The notes below the pieces were generated by a model. It ran no database searches, was not told the DNA's origin, and saw nothing but the letters and a program-made list of their open reading frames with translations. Source: Zhihengliuella halotolerans (GTDB lineage: Bacteria > Actinomycetota > Actinomycetes > Actinomycetales > Micrococcaceae). From it: a stretch of 64,000 bases of DNA. The translations under genes and the position numbers were made by a program. The stretch spans positions 2,790,001 to 2,854,000 of the forward strand of contig NZ_SHLA01000001.1 of the NCBI RefSeq assembly GCF_004217565.1, given 5' to 3'. This document shows, piece by piece, positions 1-8,983 of the stretch (positions within the stretch are counted from its first letter, which is position 1; each line of letters begins with the position of its first letter).

Positions 1-730
1 CGTGCAGATAGGCGGACACGGGCGTCGCCGCGGCCATCGCGTCGGGCAGCCAGACGTGGAACGGGAACTGCGCGCTCTTGGAGAAGGCCGCCAGCAGGAC
101 GAGGACCGCCACCAGCGAGGTGAAGCCGGCGTCGTTGGCCCAGACCTCGTGGCCGAGGGCTTCGGAGACGGAGAAGGTCCCGGTGCGCCAGACGATGGCG
201 GCGACGGCGGCGAGCAGGAACAGGCCGCCGATGAACGTCATCAGCAGGGTGCGCATCGACGCCGGTTGCCCGCCATGCCCGGAGCGGGCGATCAGCAGGA
301 AGGAGGCCAGGGACGTGAATTCCCAGCAGACGAAGAGCAGCAGCAAATCGTCGGCGAGCACGAGCCCCAGCATGGCCAGCGTGAAGAAGGCCATGACCCA
401 GTAGAAGCTGAGGTTCGGGCCTTTGGCGAGGTACCGGGTGGAGTAGGCGAAGACCGCGGCACCGATGATCAACGCGATGAAGGCGAAGACGACGCCCAGG
501 CCGTCGGCCGCGAAGCCGAATTCGACTCCCCAGCTCGGGACCCAGTCGACCGACCACGTGGGACGTTCACCGTTCATGACCGCCACAGCCGTCGGCGTGA
601 AAGCGGCCGCCGCGCCAAGGTAGGCGAGCGCCAGCGGCCACCCGGCCGCACGGCCGAACACACGCGTGAGTACGGGTGTAGCGGCGACGGCGACGAACAG
701 GATCAGGAGCGTCAGAGGAATGCCCGGCAT
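1..730 (-). CDS. mrpA: Mrp-type Na+/H+ antiporter subunit A (5' part, cut by window edge)
   Basis: Reading the minus strand from ATG at 730 gives 243 residues with no stop before the window edge. It is a hydrophobic multi-span protein of the MrpA/NuoL proton-translocating family, which in Mrp complexes exchanges Na+ for H+ across the membrane. Visible family marks are the glutamate in CWEFTS (residue 137) and the block KSAQFPFHVWLPDAM (about 218-232), followed by TPVSAYLH. A GTG directly upstream (733) is an alternative start; no clear ribosome site is visible. MrpA rather than NuoL is preferred because a lone gene opens here without nuo genes, but the downstream neighbours that would prove it lie outside the window. 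Confidence 0.82.
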   Translation of the reverse strand, partial: MPGIPLTLLILFVAVAATPVLTRVFGRAAGWPLALAYLGAAAAFTPTAVAVMNGERPTWSVDWVPSWGVEFGFAADGLGVVFAFIALIIGAAVFAYSTRYLAKGPNLSFYWVMAFFTLAMLGLVLADDLLLLFVCWEFTSLASFLLIARSGHGGQPASMRTLLMTFIGGLFLLAAVAAIVWRTGTFSVSEALGHEVWANDAGFTSLVAVLVLLAAFSKSAQFPFHVWLPDAMAAATPVSAYLH

Positions 731-983
731 CACGTCAGTTGCTTCGCAGCTGAGCGGGCTCCAAGCAGTCCACGCAGGGGGCAACACGGATAGGCACGAG
801 TCATGCCGACAGCCTACCGAATACAACCTATCGGCACGTACTCAGCACCTGCCGTTGGAGCCGTTTCGAGAAGGCCCTATTTAATACGAGGGGACCATCA
901 GAAAAATGTGACGTAGGTGACACCCCTGATGTCGTTCTTCCCAATTGAACTGTCACGTCCACGGGACGCGGGGCCGGCCGCCT

Positions 984-1973
984 CTACCAGCGCGGGTGGA
1001 TGGAGGCGCGCAGCTCGCGGTCGTAAAGCTCGCGCACGGCGGCGTCGAACGAGTCCGGCAGCTCCAGCGCCCCTGCCGCCGCGTTGGCGCGCGCCTGTTC
1101 GGCGTTGCGCGCACCGGGGATGATCGAGGAGATCTCCGGGCGCGACGCGAGCCAGGCCAGGGCGGCCTGCGCGGCCGTCGCCTTCGGTGCGGCCCCGCGG
1201 GCCAGCTCCGTGAACTGCGCTGCCGCGCGCACCCCGGTGGCGTAGTCGACGCCGGAGAACGTCTCTCCGACGTCGAACGCGGAGCCGTCGCGGTTGTAGT
1301 TGCGGTGGTCGTTGGCCGCGAACTCGGTGTCGAGCGAGTAGCGGCCGGTCAGAAGGCCCGAGGCCAGGGGGACGCGCGCGATGATGCCGACGCCCGCGGC
1401 AGCCGCGGCCGGGAGCACCTCCTCGACCGGCTTGAGGCGGAACGCGTTCACGATGATCTGCACGGTCGAGACGTTCGGGCGCGCGATTGCGGTCAGCGCC
1501 TCCTCGGCGGTCTCGACGGATACGCCGTAGTTCGCGATGCGCCCCTCCTCGACCATCGTGTCCAGGGCGTCGTAGACGGCGTCGTCGGAGTAGACCGACG
1601 TCGGCGGGCAGTGCAGCTGAACGAGGTCGAGGGTGTCAACGCCGAGGTTCGACCGCGAGCGGTCGTTCCAGGCGCGGAAGGCGTCCAAGGTGTAGTTCTC
1701 GTGCAGCTGCTCGACGCGGCGACCCATCTTGGTGGCCACCGTGACGGAGGCGCCCGGGTTGGCCTTCAGCCAGCGGCCGATCAGCGCTTCGCTGCGCCCG
1801 TCGCCGTACACGTCGGCCGTGTCGAAGAAGGTGACGCCGGAGTCGTACGCGGCGTCGAGGACGGCGAGCGCGTCTTCTTCCTTCACGTCGCCCCAGTCCG
1901 CGCCGAGTTGCCAGGTGCCGAGCCCGATCACGGAGACGTCGAATCCAGTGCGTCCGAGAGTTCGTTTCATCAT
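984..1973 (-). CDS. Aldo/keto reductase
   Basis: 329-residue NAD(P)H-dependent oxidoreductase of the aldo/keto reductase superfamily, reducing aldehydes or ketones in the cytoplasm. The catalytic tetrad is complete: Asp51 and Tyr56 (DTADVYGDG), Lys82 (VATKMG) and His121 (LVQLHCPP). The C-terminal part holds the nicotinamide-phosphate binding run SSIIPGARN. Length is normal for the family. Methionines 1 and 2 are both possible starts. It stands alone; the substrate cannot be read from the sequence. Confidence 0.9.
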   Translation of the reverse strand: MMKRTLGRTGFDVSVIGLGTWQLGADWGDVKEEDALAVLDAAYDSGVTFFDTADVYGDGRSEALIGRWLKANPGASVTVATKMGRRVEQLHENYTLDAFRAWNDRSRSNLGVDTLDLVQLHCPPTSVYSDDAVYDALDTMVEEGRIANYGVSVETAEEALTAIARPNVSTVQIIVNAFRLKPVEEVLPAAAAAGVGIIARVPLASGLLTGRYSLDTEFAANDHRNYNRDGSAFDVGETFSGVDYATGVRAAAQFTELARGAAPKATAAQAALAWLASRPEISSIIPGARNAEQARANAAAGALELPDSFDAAVRELYDRELRASIHPRW

Positions 1974-2053
1974 GTTCCCAACCTACTCCCGGGCCGGCCG
2001 GACCGCAGCCGCCGACACAATCTCCCGCCACGCTCTAGGCCGTGCGACCGGAT

Positions 2054-2710
2054 TCAACGTGGTTCGATTTCGACGACGTCCGACCCACAGGTCAGGATCA
2101 GCAGCTCACCCTCGCCCGTCAGCTGACACTCTCCACTCCCGACATTCGGCGGACTTCCGAGTTCCGAGCCCTGCCGAGTCCGCTCGTAGTGGAAGGCGTC
2201 ATACTCCGTGTGGATCGTCGCGCCGGGATCGCGCATCCCCGCGACCGTGACGAGGACGGAGCGGCCGTCTTCCGCTTCGAATCGCGTACAGCCGCCGATC
2301 CCGGAGACGTAGAGGAGTCCCGGAACGGCCACCGCAAGGAATATGTACAGCGCAACGGCCAGTCCGACCAAGCTCGCGACGCCGATGGCGACCCAGCGCC
2401 ACGGTCGCCTGGTGATGCGCCCAATGAGCGACCAAGCGAGGAACGTCAGCCCTGCAGAAGCACAAGCCGCGCTGAGCAGGAGAAGCCATCCACCGACGAC
2501 CTCTTGAGAGAGACCGGCAAAGTAGAACTGGACGTCTTTCCCGCCGGTCCGCCGATCAAGATACTCATCCCAGCCCCTAACCGCCCACCAGTGGGCCAAC
2601 CGCGCAGTGGCCACCAGCACCGCACCCCAGACCTCGCGCTTCGTCGGGCAAAGGCGGCGCCACCCCTGGCGCTTCGGCGCGGCGTCCCCCACCACCGTTG
2701 AGTTGGTCAT
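2054..2710 (-). CDS. Hypothetical membrane protein
   Basis: 218 residues, family not recognised. A basic N-terminus of about 70 residues is followed by two long hydrophobic segments (about 74-97 and 106-134) and then a polar, probably external C-terminal domain of about 85 residues with two cysteines near its ends (GGCTRFE and ECQLTGEG, later LTCGSD). The layout suggests a small membrane-anchored domain protein. It lies in the same orientation 42 bp downstream of the CPBP-type gene, so co-transcription is possible. Confidence 0.6.
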   Translation of the reverse strand: MTNSTVVGDAAPKRQGWRRLCPTKREVWGAVLVATARLAHWWAVRGWDEYLDRRTGGKDVQFYFAGLSQEVVGGWLLLLSAACASAGLTFLAWSLIGRITRRPWRWVAIGVASLVGLAVALYIFLAVAVPGLLYVSGIGGCTRFEAEDGRSVLVTVAGMRDPGATIHTEYDAFHYERTRQGSELGSPPNVGSGECQLTGEGELLILTCGSDVVEIEPR

Positions 2711-2752
2711 TTACTCACGGTATCGGAAAGGCTCCGAACACGAGGCAGCGGG

Positions 2753-3571
2753 TCAGTACAGGAAGATCGGCAGCCACTCCCGGTTGTGGGCGTGCACCAG
2801 CGCCAGGAACAGGACGAAGTCGAAGATCAGATGCACCGAGACGACGTAGGTCAGCGACTTGGTCAGTTTGAAGGTGTATCCCTGCAGCAGAGCGAACGGG
2901 AACGTCATGAGCGGGCCCCACGCCTGGTAGCCGATTTCCCAGAGGAAGGACGAGAAGATCACGGCCTGCAGGATGTTGGCCGTCCAGTCGGGAAAGTGTC
3001 GCCGTAGCAGGGCAAAGGTGGTGCAGACGAAGAACAGCTCATCCCAGATACCGACGGCGTTGACCCCGAGGAACAGCCGCCAGAAGATTACGGGATCGGA
3101 CGCGTCAGGCCAGTTCTGGTAGACCCCGGTACTGAGCAGATATACCGGCAGGACCAGATAGGCGAGGCCGACGATGCCGATCAGGTAGAGCTTCGCGGAC
3201 AGCGGCCACTTGCGGCCTGTGTTCACGGGAAACTTGATGATGTCCTCGCGATAGACGTACCGCGAGACGAGCCACGGCAGCAGAACGGCCAGCGTGAGTG
3301 CGCCTCCCATGAGCGTCATGTGTTGCAGGCTCAGGTCGGCATGCAGCGGGACGAGACTGACGATGAACAATCCACCCGCGATCAACACCAGATCTCTGAA
3401 GAAAGCGCGATCGACGGCGGCCGCGACCACCACCCCGCCGACAAGCAGGGTGTAGCCGACGAGATCGTTTCCGACGGCGAAGATCAGCACTGCAGAAGCA
3501 GCGACGAGGGACGCCGGGATCAGTTTGTGGCTCTGAACGGTGCGCTCAGGCTCGGCCAGTGTGGTCGTCAT
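2753..3571 (-). CDS. CPBP-family intramembrane protease-like protein
   Basis: 272 residues with about eight hydrophobic helices. The motif around residues 175-191 (IWDELFF... followed by LLRRHFPD) and a histidine at 247 (VSVHLIFD) match the spacing of CPBP/Abi intramembrane metalloproteases, which cleave membrane-embedded substrates. The usual Glu-Glu pair of motif 1 is Asp-Glu here (177-178), so activity is uncertain. The start ATG at 3571 is used because the next methionine would remove the polar leader only. It is divergent from the SRPBCC gene at 3636. Confidence 0.65.
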   Translation of the reverse strand: MTTTLAEPERTVQSHKLIPASLVAASAVLIFAVGNDLVGYTLLVGGVVVAAAVDRAFFRDLVLIAGGLFIVSLVPLHADLSLQHMTLMGGALTLAVLLPWLVSRYVYREDIIKFPVNTGRKWPLSAKLYLIGIVGLAYLVLPVYLLSTGVYQNWPDASDPVIFWRLFLGVNAVGIWDELFFVCTTFALLRRHFPDWTANILQAVIFSSFLWEIGYQAWGPLMTFPFALLQGYTFKLTKSLTYVVSVHLIFDFVLFLALVHAHNREWLPIFLY

Positions 3572-3635
3572 GTGACAAGAATGTCAGGAGCGTCGTCACG
3601 ACGGAACATTTTGCCGAAACTGCCATACTGGGCGC

Positions 3636-4091
3636 ATGACGGTCCGATTCGAATGCACCACGCAGACGAGCATGCCTGCGGCGCAGCTTTTCGACCTCTC
3701 CCGAAGCATCGACGCCCACACCGACTCGATGGCGGAATCGCGCGAACAGGCCGTCGCCGGCACCACCACCGGTCTCATCGGGCTCGGCGAGGAGGTCACC
3801 TGGCGCGCCTGGCACTTCGGGGTCCCGATCCGCATGACCAGCCGCATCACCGCCATGGACGCACCCCGTTCATTCGTGGACGAGCAGGTCAGGGGCCCGT
3901 TCCGGAGCTTCCGGCACGTGCACGAGTTCACCGAAAGTCCCGCCGGCACCACCATGGTGGACCGGATCGAGTTCGCTGCCCCCTTGGGCGCCCTGGGCCG
4001 CCTGGCGGAGAAGCTCGTGCTCGCCCGTTACCTCGAGAAGCTCATCACGACGCGGAATCGGTACCTCGTCAAGGACAACCCGCGCGGATAA
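3636..4091 (+). CDS. SRPBCC-fold ligand-binding protein
   Basis: 151 residues with the pattern of the START/SRPBCC superfamily: an N-terminal strand (FECTTQTSMPAAQLFDL), repeated beta strands and a long C-terminal helix (LAEKLVLARYLEKLITTRNRYL). Such proteins bind hydrophobic ligands in a deep pocket. The same kind of domain forms the N-terminus of the gene at 12362, and the strand run DRIEFAAP here resembles DRIETPVP there. No ligand can be inferred. It is a single gene between divergent and same-strand unrelated neighbours. Confidence 0.7.
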   Translation: MTVRFECTTQTSMPAAQLFDLSRSIDAHTDSMAESREQAVAGTTTGLIGLGEEVTWRAWHFGVPIRMTSRITAMDAPRSFVDEQVRGPFRSFRHVHEFTESPAGTTMVDRIEFAAPLGALGRLAEKLVLARYLEKLITTRNRYLVKDNPRG

Positions 4092-4180
4092 CTCTTCGCC
4101 CGCGAACAGCGAGCGGAGCGTTGCCTGCTTGTCCCTCGAAGGCCACACGTCATTCACCTTCGGCTCCTAGCGTCGCCTGC

Positions 4181-5386
4181 ATGGAACATGACGAAACTCG
4201 CCAGAATCACTCCTCCGCGCCCAGCGTCGGACGCCGCAGCGTACTCGCCGGCGCCGGCGTCGCAACCGTCGCCGGCCTCGTCGGCGCGGCAGCAGCCGCC
4301 CCGGCCGCCGCGTCTCCCGGCGCCAAGCCAAACGCCGCGATGCCGGTGAAGTTCGGTGCCGACGGCCGGCTGCGGATCGTCCAGTTCAACGACACGCAGG
4401 ACACCCACCTGACAGACAAACGCACCATCGAGCTGATCGAGAAGACACTCGACGCCGAGAAGCCGGGCTTCGTGGTGATCAACGGCGATGTCATCAACGG
4501 CGGACCGCCCACCGCTACGCAGGTCAAGCAGGCCTACAACAACATCCTCGCCCCGATCGAGGAGCGCGGGATCAAGTTCGCGATCACGTTCGGCAACCAC
4601 GACGAGGACTCGCTCGGCAACAACACGGGGATGACCGAGCAGAAGCTCGTGGACTGGATGCACGACGCGTACGAGCACAATCTGAACCCCGCCGTCGACC
4701 CGAAACTCACGGGGCACTCGAACGGGCAGATCCTGTTCAAGTCGTCGAAGACCAACAAGCCGGCCTTCGGCGTCTGGCTGCTTGACTCCAACCGCTACGC
4801 ACCCGGCACCATCGGCGGTCAGAGCCGCGACGGGCTGAAGAACTACGACTGGATCCACTCCGACCAGGTCCAGTGGTACCGCGAGACATCAATCGCCACA
4901 GAGAAGCGGTTCGGCCGCAAGATCCCCTCGCTCGCCTACTTCCACATCCCGCTCTGGGAGCACCACCACATGTGGTTCGGCAGCCAGTTCGGCTCCGACG
5001 ATGCCACGCACGCCGCCGCCGCGAAGCTGCACGGGATCGTCGGCGAGAAGAACGAGGACGTGTACGTCGGCGCCTGGAATTCCGGCCTGTTCGCGGCCAT
5101 GCAGGAGCGCGGTGACGTCCGCGGCGCCTACGTCGGCCACGACCACATCAACACGTACATGGGTGACTACTTCGGGATCGAGCTCGGATACGGCCCGGGG
5201 ACCGGCTACGGTGCCTACGGGCTCTCGGGGGCGCAGCAGCACCGCCTGCGCGGCGCCCGAGTGTTCGAGCTCGACGAGAATGTCGACGGGGTCTACACCG
5301 GCACGCGCACCGTGTTTGCGTCCGACCTCGGCATCGACACGACGCCGGGCAACCAGCGGATCAGCGAGCCCGCCCCGCTGCCCTGA
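4181..5386 (+). CDS. Tat-exported calcineurin-like metallophosphoesterase
   Basis: 401 residues. A twin-arginine leader is present: Arg18-Arg19 in VGRRSVLAG, then a hydrophobic Ala/Gly-rich stretch ending at about AAAS (residue 45), so the folded enzyme is probably exported. Metal-binding motifs follow in family order: D71..D74-H76 (FNDTQDTH), Gly-Asp (NGDV, 102-103), GNHD (138-141), a histidine in FHIPLW and GHDH near residue 317. These define dinuclear-metal phosphoesterases. The reading frame is open for 860 bases upstream, but this ATG starts the Tat leader and everything before it overlaps the previous gene. Substrate unknown. Confidence 0.88.
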   Translation: MEHDETRQNHSSAPSVGRRSVLAGAGVATVAGLVGAAAAAPAAASPGAKPNAAMPVKFGADGRLRIVQFNDTQDTHLTDKRTIELIEKTLDAEKPGFVVINGDVINGGPPTATQVKQAYNNILAPIEERGIKFAITFGNHDEDSLGNNTGMTEQKLVDWMHDAYEHNLNPAVDPKLTGHSNGQILFKSSKTNKPAFGVWLLDSNRYAPGTIGGQSRDGLKNYDWIHSDQVQWYRETSIATEKRFGRKIPSLAYFHIPLWEHHHMWFGSQFGSDDATHAAAAKLHGIVGEKNEDVYVGAWNSGLFAAMQERGDVRGAYVGHDHINTYMGDYFGIELGYGPGTGYGAYGLSGAQQHRLRGARVFELDENVDGVYTGTRTVFASDLGIDTTPGNQRISEPAPLP

Positions 5387-5424
5387 CCGACCGGGCTTCG
5401 GGCCGCGCGGTCGTCGTCGTCGGG

Positions 5425-5958
5425 CTAGGCGCGGCGCGCGCTGATGAGGCGTCCCGCCCCGGCGAGCACGACGACGCCGGCCGCCACCGCGACCACGGTC
5501 GGCAGGAGCATGAGGTGCGTAGGCATCGCGATGATGAACGCAGCCGCCGCGACCGATGCCGAGGCGCCGAGCGCCACGAAGAGATCCTTGAGTTTGAAGG
5601 CCCAGATCAGCAGGGCAATCGCGAAGGACCACGTGAACGTGGAGTTCCCGTTGATCTCGACGAAGGAGATCACCAGCGCGATGATCACCTGCAAAACAGC
5701 GATGCCCGCGAGATCCTTGCGGGCGCGGACCACGAGGAACACGGCGGCCGCGACGAGCAGGTTCACGGCCAGCTGGATCATCGTGAGGTCCAAGCTGAAT
5801 CCACCGGCGAGGGCGCCGAGCGGCAGCGCGTTCGCGAAAGCCGCGGCGGTCAGCGCCCAGGTCGCGGCGAGCCCGGCAGCGAAGACGAGCAGGATCCGGC
5901 CGGCATAGGTCGCGTCGGATACGAGGTGGTCCGGTGCGGAAAATTCGTCGTTCGCCAT
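5425..5958 (-). CDS. Hypothetical four- to five-helix membrane protein
   Basis: 177 residues, mostly hydrophobic, with about five transmembrane helices (starting near residues 20, 55, 82, 108 and 145) and an acidic N-terminus. I do not recognise the family. It lies 58 bp downstream of the aminotransferase in the same orientation and may share its transcript. No catalytic motif is visible. Confidence 0.6.
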   Translation of the reverse strand: MANDEFSAPDHLVSDATYAGRILLVFAAGLAATWALTAAAFANALPLGALAGGFSLDLTMIQLAVNLLVAAAVFLVVRARKDLAGIAVLQVIIALVISFVEINGNSTFTWSFAIALLIWAFKLKDLFVALGASASVAAAAFIIAMPTHLMLLPTVVAVAAGVVVLAGAGRLISARRA

Positions 5959-6016
5959 GACGTCCAGCCTACTGGGAGCACCCGAAGGTGCAGTTCTCCC
6001 CGCACACGCCCTCGAG

Positions 6017-7255
6017 TCAGCGGCGCCGGGCGGCCTGGAAACGGATGATCCGCTCGACGGCCTCGAGCACGTCCGCCTGCGACGCGGCGAAGCTCAGGCG
6101 GACTGCCTGCCGGCCGCGTTCGTCGTCGAAGTCCGAACCCGGGGTGAGCGCGACCCCCTCTGCCTCCAACAGGGCCGTGCAGTACTCCGCCGAATCGGCG
6201 AATCCGGCCATTTGCTCGCCCAGTTCCGCGTAGAGGTAGAACGCCCCGTCGGCGGGCGCGGACTCGCCCCAGCCCAGCTCGGGCAGGCGCGCGAGCAGCG
6301 CCTCGCGGGTCGCGGCGAACTCGGCAACGAACCGCTCGCCGGCCGCGTAGGACTCCTCGCTGAACGCCGCGACGGCTGCCATCTGCGCGGGCGCCGGCGG
6401 GCACAGGGCCACATTGGACGCCAGTGCGTCGACGGCGCCGATCAGACTGTCCGGCACGAGCGCCCAGCCGAGACGCCAGCCGGTCATTCCCCAGTACTTG
6501 GAGAAGCTGGAGATGACGATCGTCTCCCGGTCCAGCTCCCACGAGCACACGCCCGCCGGGTCGGCCGCGCCCGGCTCCGGGTAGGTGATGCCGTGGTAGA
6601 TCTCGTCGCTGACCAGGCGCGCGTCGTTGGTCCGGCACCAGTCGGCGAGCGCCGTCAGCTCGGCCCGGTCCAACATCGTGCCGGTCGGATTGGCGGGCGA
6701 GGCCAGCACGACGCCGGCGAGCGGTCCGTGCGCCTCGGCCGCGGCGTCGAGCAGCTCGGGGGTGGGCTGGTAGCGGGTCTCGTGCCCGCACGCGATCTCC
6801 ACGACCTCGATCCCCAGTGCTTTGAGGATGTTCCGGTACGCGGGGTAGCCGGGCTTGGCGAGCGCGACCCGGTCCCCCGGGTTGAACGCCGTCAGGAAGA
6901 GGAGGGTGAACGCGCCCGAGGAGCCGGTGGTCACGGCGACGTTGCGCGGGTCGACGTCGAGGCCGTACCAGCGGCGGTAGTGCCCGGCGATGGCCTCGCG
7001 CAGGGAGGCGATGCCGAGTGCGGGCGTGTAGGTCAGCGGGACCCCGGACCCGTGGATCGCGGCCGCCGCCTCGGAGACCGGGGCCGGAGCGCCGCCGGAG
7101 GGTTCGCCCGCGCACAGCGAGATCACGTCGCGGCCGGACGCGCGCAGCTCGGCGACCCGTGCGAGGACCTCCATCACCTTGAATCCGGGGACCTGCGAAC
7201 GGCTGGACGGGGGCTGCGGCACGGACTCTCCTGACGGACGGCGGGTGGGGCGCAC
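6017..7255 (-). CDS. PLP-dependent class I/II aminotransferase
   Basis: 412-residue fold-type I aminotransferase of the aspartate aminotransferase group, transferring the amino group of an amino acid to a keto acid. Key residues are all present: Asn189-Pro-Thr-Gly (SPANPTG), Asp217 and Tyr220 (SDEIYHG), the PLP-binding Lys253 (SSFSKYWGMTGWR) and Arg261, plus a substrate-carboxylate arginine near the C-terminus (VRLSFA). About 20 residues precede the usual start of the fold, so a start a little further in is possible. It is not next to any biosynthetic pathway, so the substrate is open. Confidence 0.9.
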   Translation of the reverse strand: MRPTRRPSGESVPQPPSSRSQVPGFKVMEVLARVAELRASGRDVISLCAGEPSGGAPAPVSEAAAAIHGSGVPLTYTPALGIASLREAIAGHYRRWYGLDVDPRNVAVTTGSSGAFTLLFLTAFNPGDRVALAKPGYPAYRNILKALGIEVVEIACGHETRYQPTPELLDAAAEAHGPLAGVVLASPANPTGTMLDRAELTALADWCRTNDARLVSDEIYHGITYPEPGAADPAGVCSWELDRETIVISSFSKYWGMTGWRLGWALVPDSLIGAVDALASNVALCPPAPAQMAAVAAFSEESYAAGERFVAEFAATREALLARLPELGWGESAPADGAFYLYAELGEQMAGFADSAEYCTALLEAEGVALTPGSDFDDERGRQAVRLSFAASQADVLEAVERIIRFQAARRR

Positions 7256-7340
7256 GACGACGGCGCGGGGCCGGCGTCGTGCCTCACCTCAGAATTTCAC
7301 ACCCCGCCGCTCCCGCCCAGCGGAGCCGCGGAGCGGCCTC

Positions 7341-8036
7341 TCAGACGGCAGCCTCCAGCGCGAAGAAGATGAAGGAGACGAAACGGCGCCGGCCGCCGAG
7401 CTCGTTCCGCACCAGGTCCTCCGGGATGTCGGCTGAGACAGGGGGTTCGCCGATGGAGACGATCCTGAAGCCCGCCGCGGCGAAGGCCTCGGTCATCGCG
7501 TACAGCGGACGATGCCAGGTGTTCAGAACGGCCTCGCGGCCGGCGAGCTCGACCTCCATCGGCCACTCCACGATCGGGAAGTAGCCCCCGCCGGTGCTCA
7601 AGTGGAACGCGAAGGGATGGTTGACCGAGAGCAGGAGCCGGCCGCCGGGCTTGAGGACCCGGCGCAGCTCCGCCAGCGGCGGGCCCCAGTCGCGGAGGTA
7701 GTGCAGGACAAGGGAGGAGACGACGTCGTCGAATTCGCCGTCTCCGTAGGGCAGCGGCTCGCCCAGAGCGGCAACGCGCAGGTCCGCGTCCGGCCCCAGC
7801 CGCCGGCGGGCCAGCTCGATCATGGCCGCGCTCGCGTCGAACCCGGCCATCTCCGCTCCCCGCGCGCGCAGGGCTTCGGACGACGGCCCCGCGCCGCAGC
7901 CCGCATCGAGGATGTGCCGGCCGGCGACGTCGCCCGCGAGCTCGAGCATGGCGGGCCGCTCGTAGTAGGCGTTGAGAATGCTCGCCTCGTTCTCGGCGGC
8001 GTAGGCTTCCGCGAAGGCGTCGTAGTGGGCGGTCAT
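7341..8036 (-). CDS. Class I SAM-dependent methyltransferase
   Basis: 231 residues. The SAM-binding motif I is HILDAGCGAGPSS near residue 45, the acidic residue of motif II is in MAGFDAS, and motif IV is in DDVVSSLVLHYL. This is the small-molecule methyltransferase type 11 layout. The substrate is not indicated by neighbours. A polar C-terminal half (STGGGYFP... to RFVSFIFFALE) is normal for the group. Confidence 0.85.
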   Translation of the reverse strand: MTAHYDAFAEAYAAENEASILNAYYERPAMLELAGDVAGRHILDAGCGAGPSSEALRARGAEMAGFDASAAMIELARRRLGPDADLRVAALGEPLPYGDGEFDDVVSSLVLHYLRDWGPPLAELRRVLKPGGRLLLSVNHPFAFHLSTGGGYFPIVEWPMEVELAGREAVLNTWHRPLYAMTEAFAAAGFRIVSIGEPPVSADIPEDLVRNELGGRRRFVSFIFFALEAAV

Positions 8037-8108
8037 GGGACTCCTCGGCGGTAGTGAACTCTCGAGCCATGTCTAGCACGCGCTTCCGTGAGAACGCGCC
8101 GCCCGCCC

Positions 8109-8468
8109 TCAGCCGAGGGACGCGAGGAGGTCGGCGCAGGCCTGTTCGCACCGGCGGCACTCCTCGGAGCACGTGCCGCAGCTGACCCGGCAGGCGTCGA
8201 GGACCGCGCGCACGACTGCCTCGTTCTCACCCGTCTGACGGGTCAGGATGCTGCCGGTGGCCGTGCAGACGTCTGCGCAGTCGGCGTCCCTGCGGATGCA
8301 CCCGGTCAGCTGCGCGACCGTGTCCTCGGCCAGGCACGCGTCCGCGCAGGCGGTGCAGGTCTGGGCGCACGCGAAGCAGGCCTCGACGCACTCGGCCAGC
8401 TTCTGCTGATCCAGAGCCGGACCGGCCGCCGGGTGGGTCTCGAGCATGGACGTGATGTGGTGTGGCAT
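8109..8468 (-). CDS. Cys-rich four-helix bundle copper-binding protein
   Basis: 119 residues with 15 cysteines arranged as C-x3-C-x2-C-x3-C pairs on predicted helices (AECVEACFACAQTC; then CGTCSEEC, CRRCEQAC). This is the family of cytosolic copper-storage (Csp-like) four-helix bundles that hold Cu(I) inside the bundle; the histidine-containing start MPHH is also typical. The ATG at 8468 was chosen because it has the ribosome site AGGAG eight bases upstream and begins the conserved part; the frame stays open to 8558. It faces away from the RidA gene. It could work with the copper operon at 62.7 kb, though the two are far apart. Confidence 0.85.
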   Translation of the reverse strand: MPHHITSMLETHPAAGPALDQQKLAECVEACFACAQTCTACADACLAEDTVAQLTGCIRRDADCADVCTATGSILTRQTGENEAVVRAVLDACRVSCGTCSEECRRCEQACADLLASLG

Positions 8469-8560
8469 GGATCCGCTCCTTCTCTCCGGCCGCGGAATCC
8501 GCGGACGGCATTCTGCCTGGCAGACTGAAGCACAACCGGCCCAGCAGAAAGAAGGCACCC

Positions 8561-8968
8561 ATGCCCAAGGCAGTGACCCTCATTCGTTCACGCTCGCTCT
8601 CCGACGCCGCCGAGTACGCGTACGCCGCCACGGCCCCCGCGGATGCGCGGCTCGTCTTCCTCGCCGGCGCCTGTCCGCTCAACGCCGACGGCACGACGGC
8701 GGGCGTCGGCGACTACGCGGTGCAGGCTGCGAAGTGCATCGAGAACATGACCACGGCCCTGGCCGAGGCGGGGGCGACCCTGGAGAACGTCATCAGCACC
8801 CGCGTGCTTGTCGCCTCAAGCCGGCAGGCGGACCTGGTCGCCGCGTGGGAGGTCGTCCGCGACTCGTTCGGCGACCACGACGCACCCAGCACCCTGCTCG
8901 GCGTCACCGTGCTCGGCTACGACCATCAGCTCGTGGAGATCGAGGCGGTCGCGGCCATCTGCGACTGA
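8561..8968 (+). CDS. RidA/YjgF-family protein
   Basis: 135 residues. RidA-family proteins deaminate reactive enamine/imine intermediates released by PLP enzymes. Visible family elements are the RLVFLAGACPLNADG strand pair, the helix with NMTTALAEAGATLENVISTRVLV, and a C-terminal EIEAVAAI. The canonical active arginine region (VLVASSRQ) is less standard, so it may be a non-catalytic paralogue. The frame is open back to 8462, but ATG 8561 follows AGAAAGAAGG and starts the fold. Confidence 0.8.
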   Translation: MPKAVTLIRSRSLSDAAEYAYAATAPADARLVFLAGACPLNADGTTAGVGDYAVQAAKCIENMTTALAEAGATLENVISTRVLVASSRQADLVAAWEVVRDSFGDHDAPSTLLGVTVLGYDHQLVEIEAVAAICD

Positions 8969-8983
8969 GCCGCCGAGTGCAGG

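Noticed and set aside
2-793. Long plus-strand open frame at the left end
   Set aside because: Its product is Gly/Arg/Gln-rich low-complexity sequence; it is the shadow of mrpA on the minus strand.
3320-4180. Upstream extension of the metallophosphoesterase frame
   Set aside because: It overlaps the SRPBCC gene and would bury the Tat signal peptide; ATG 4181 is the sensible start.
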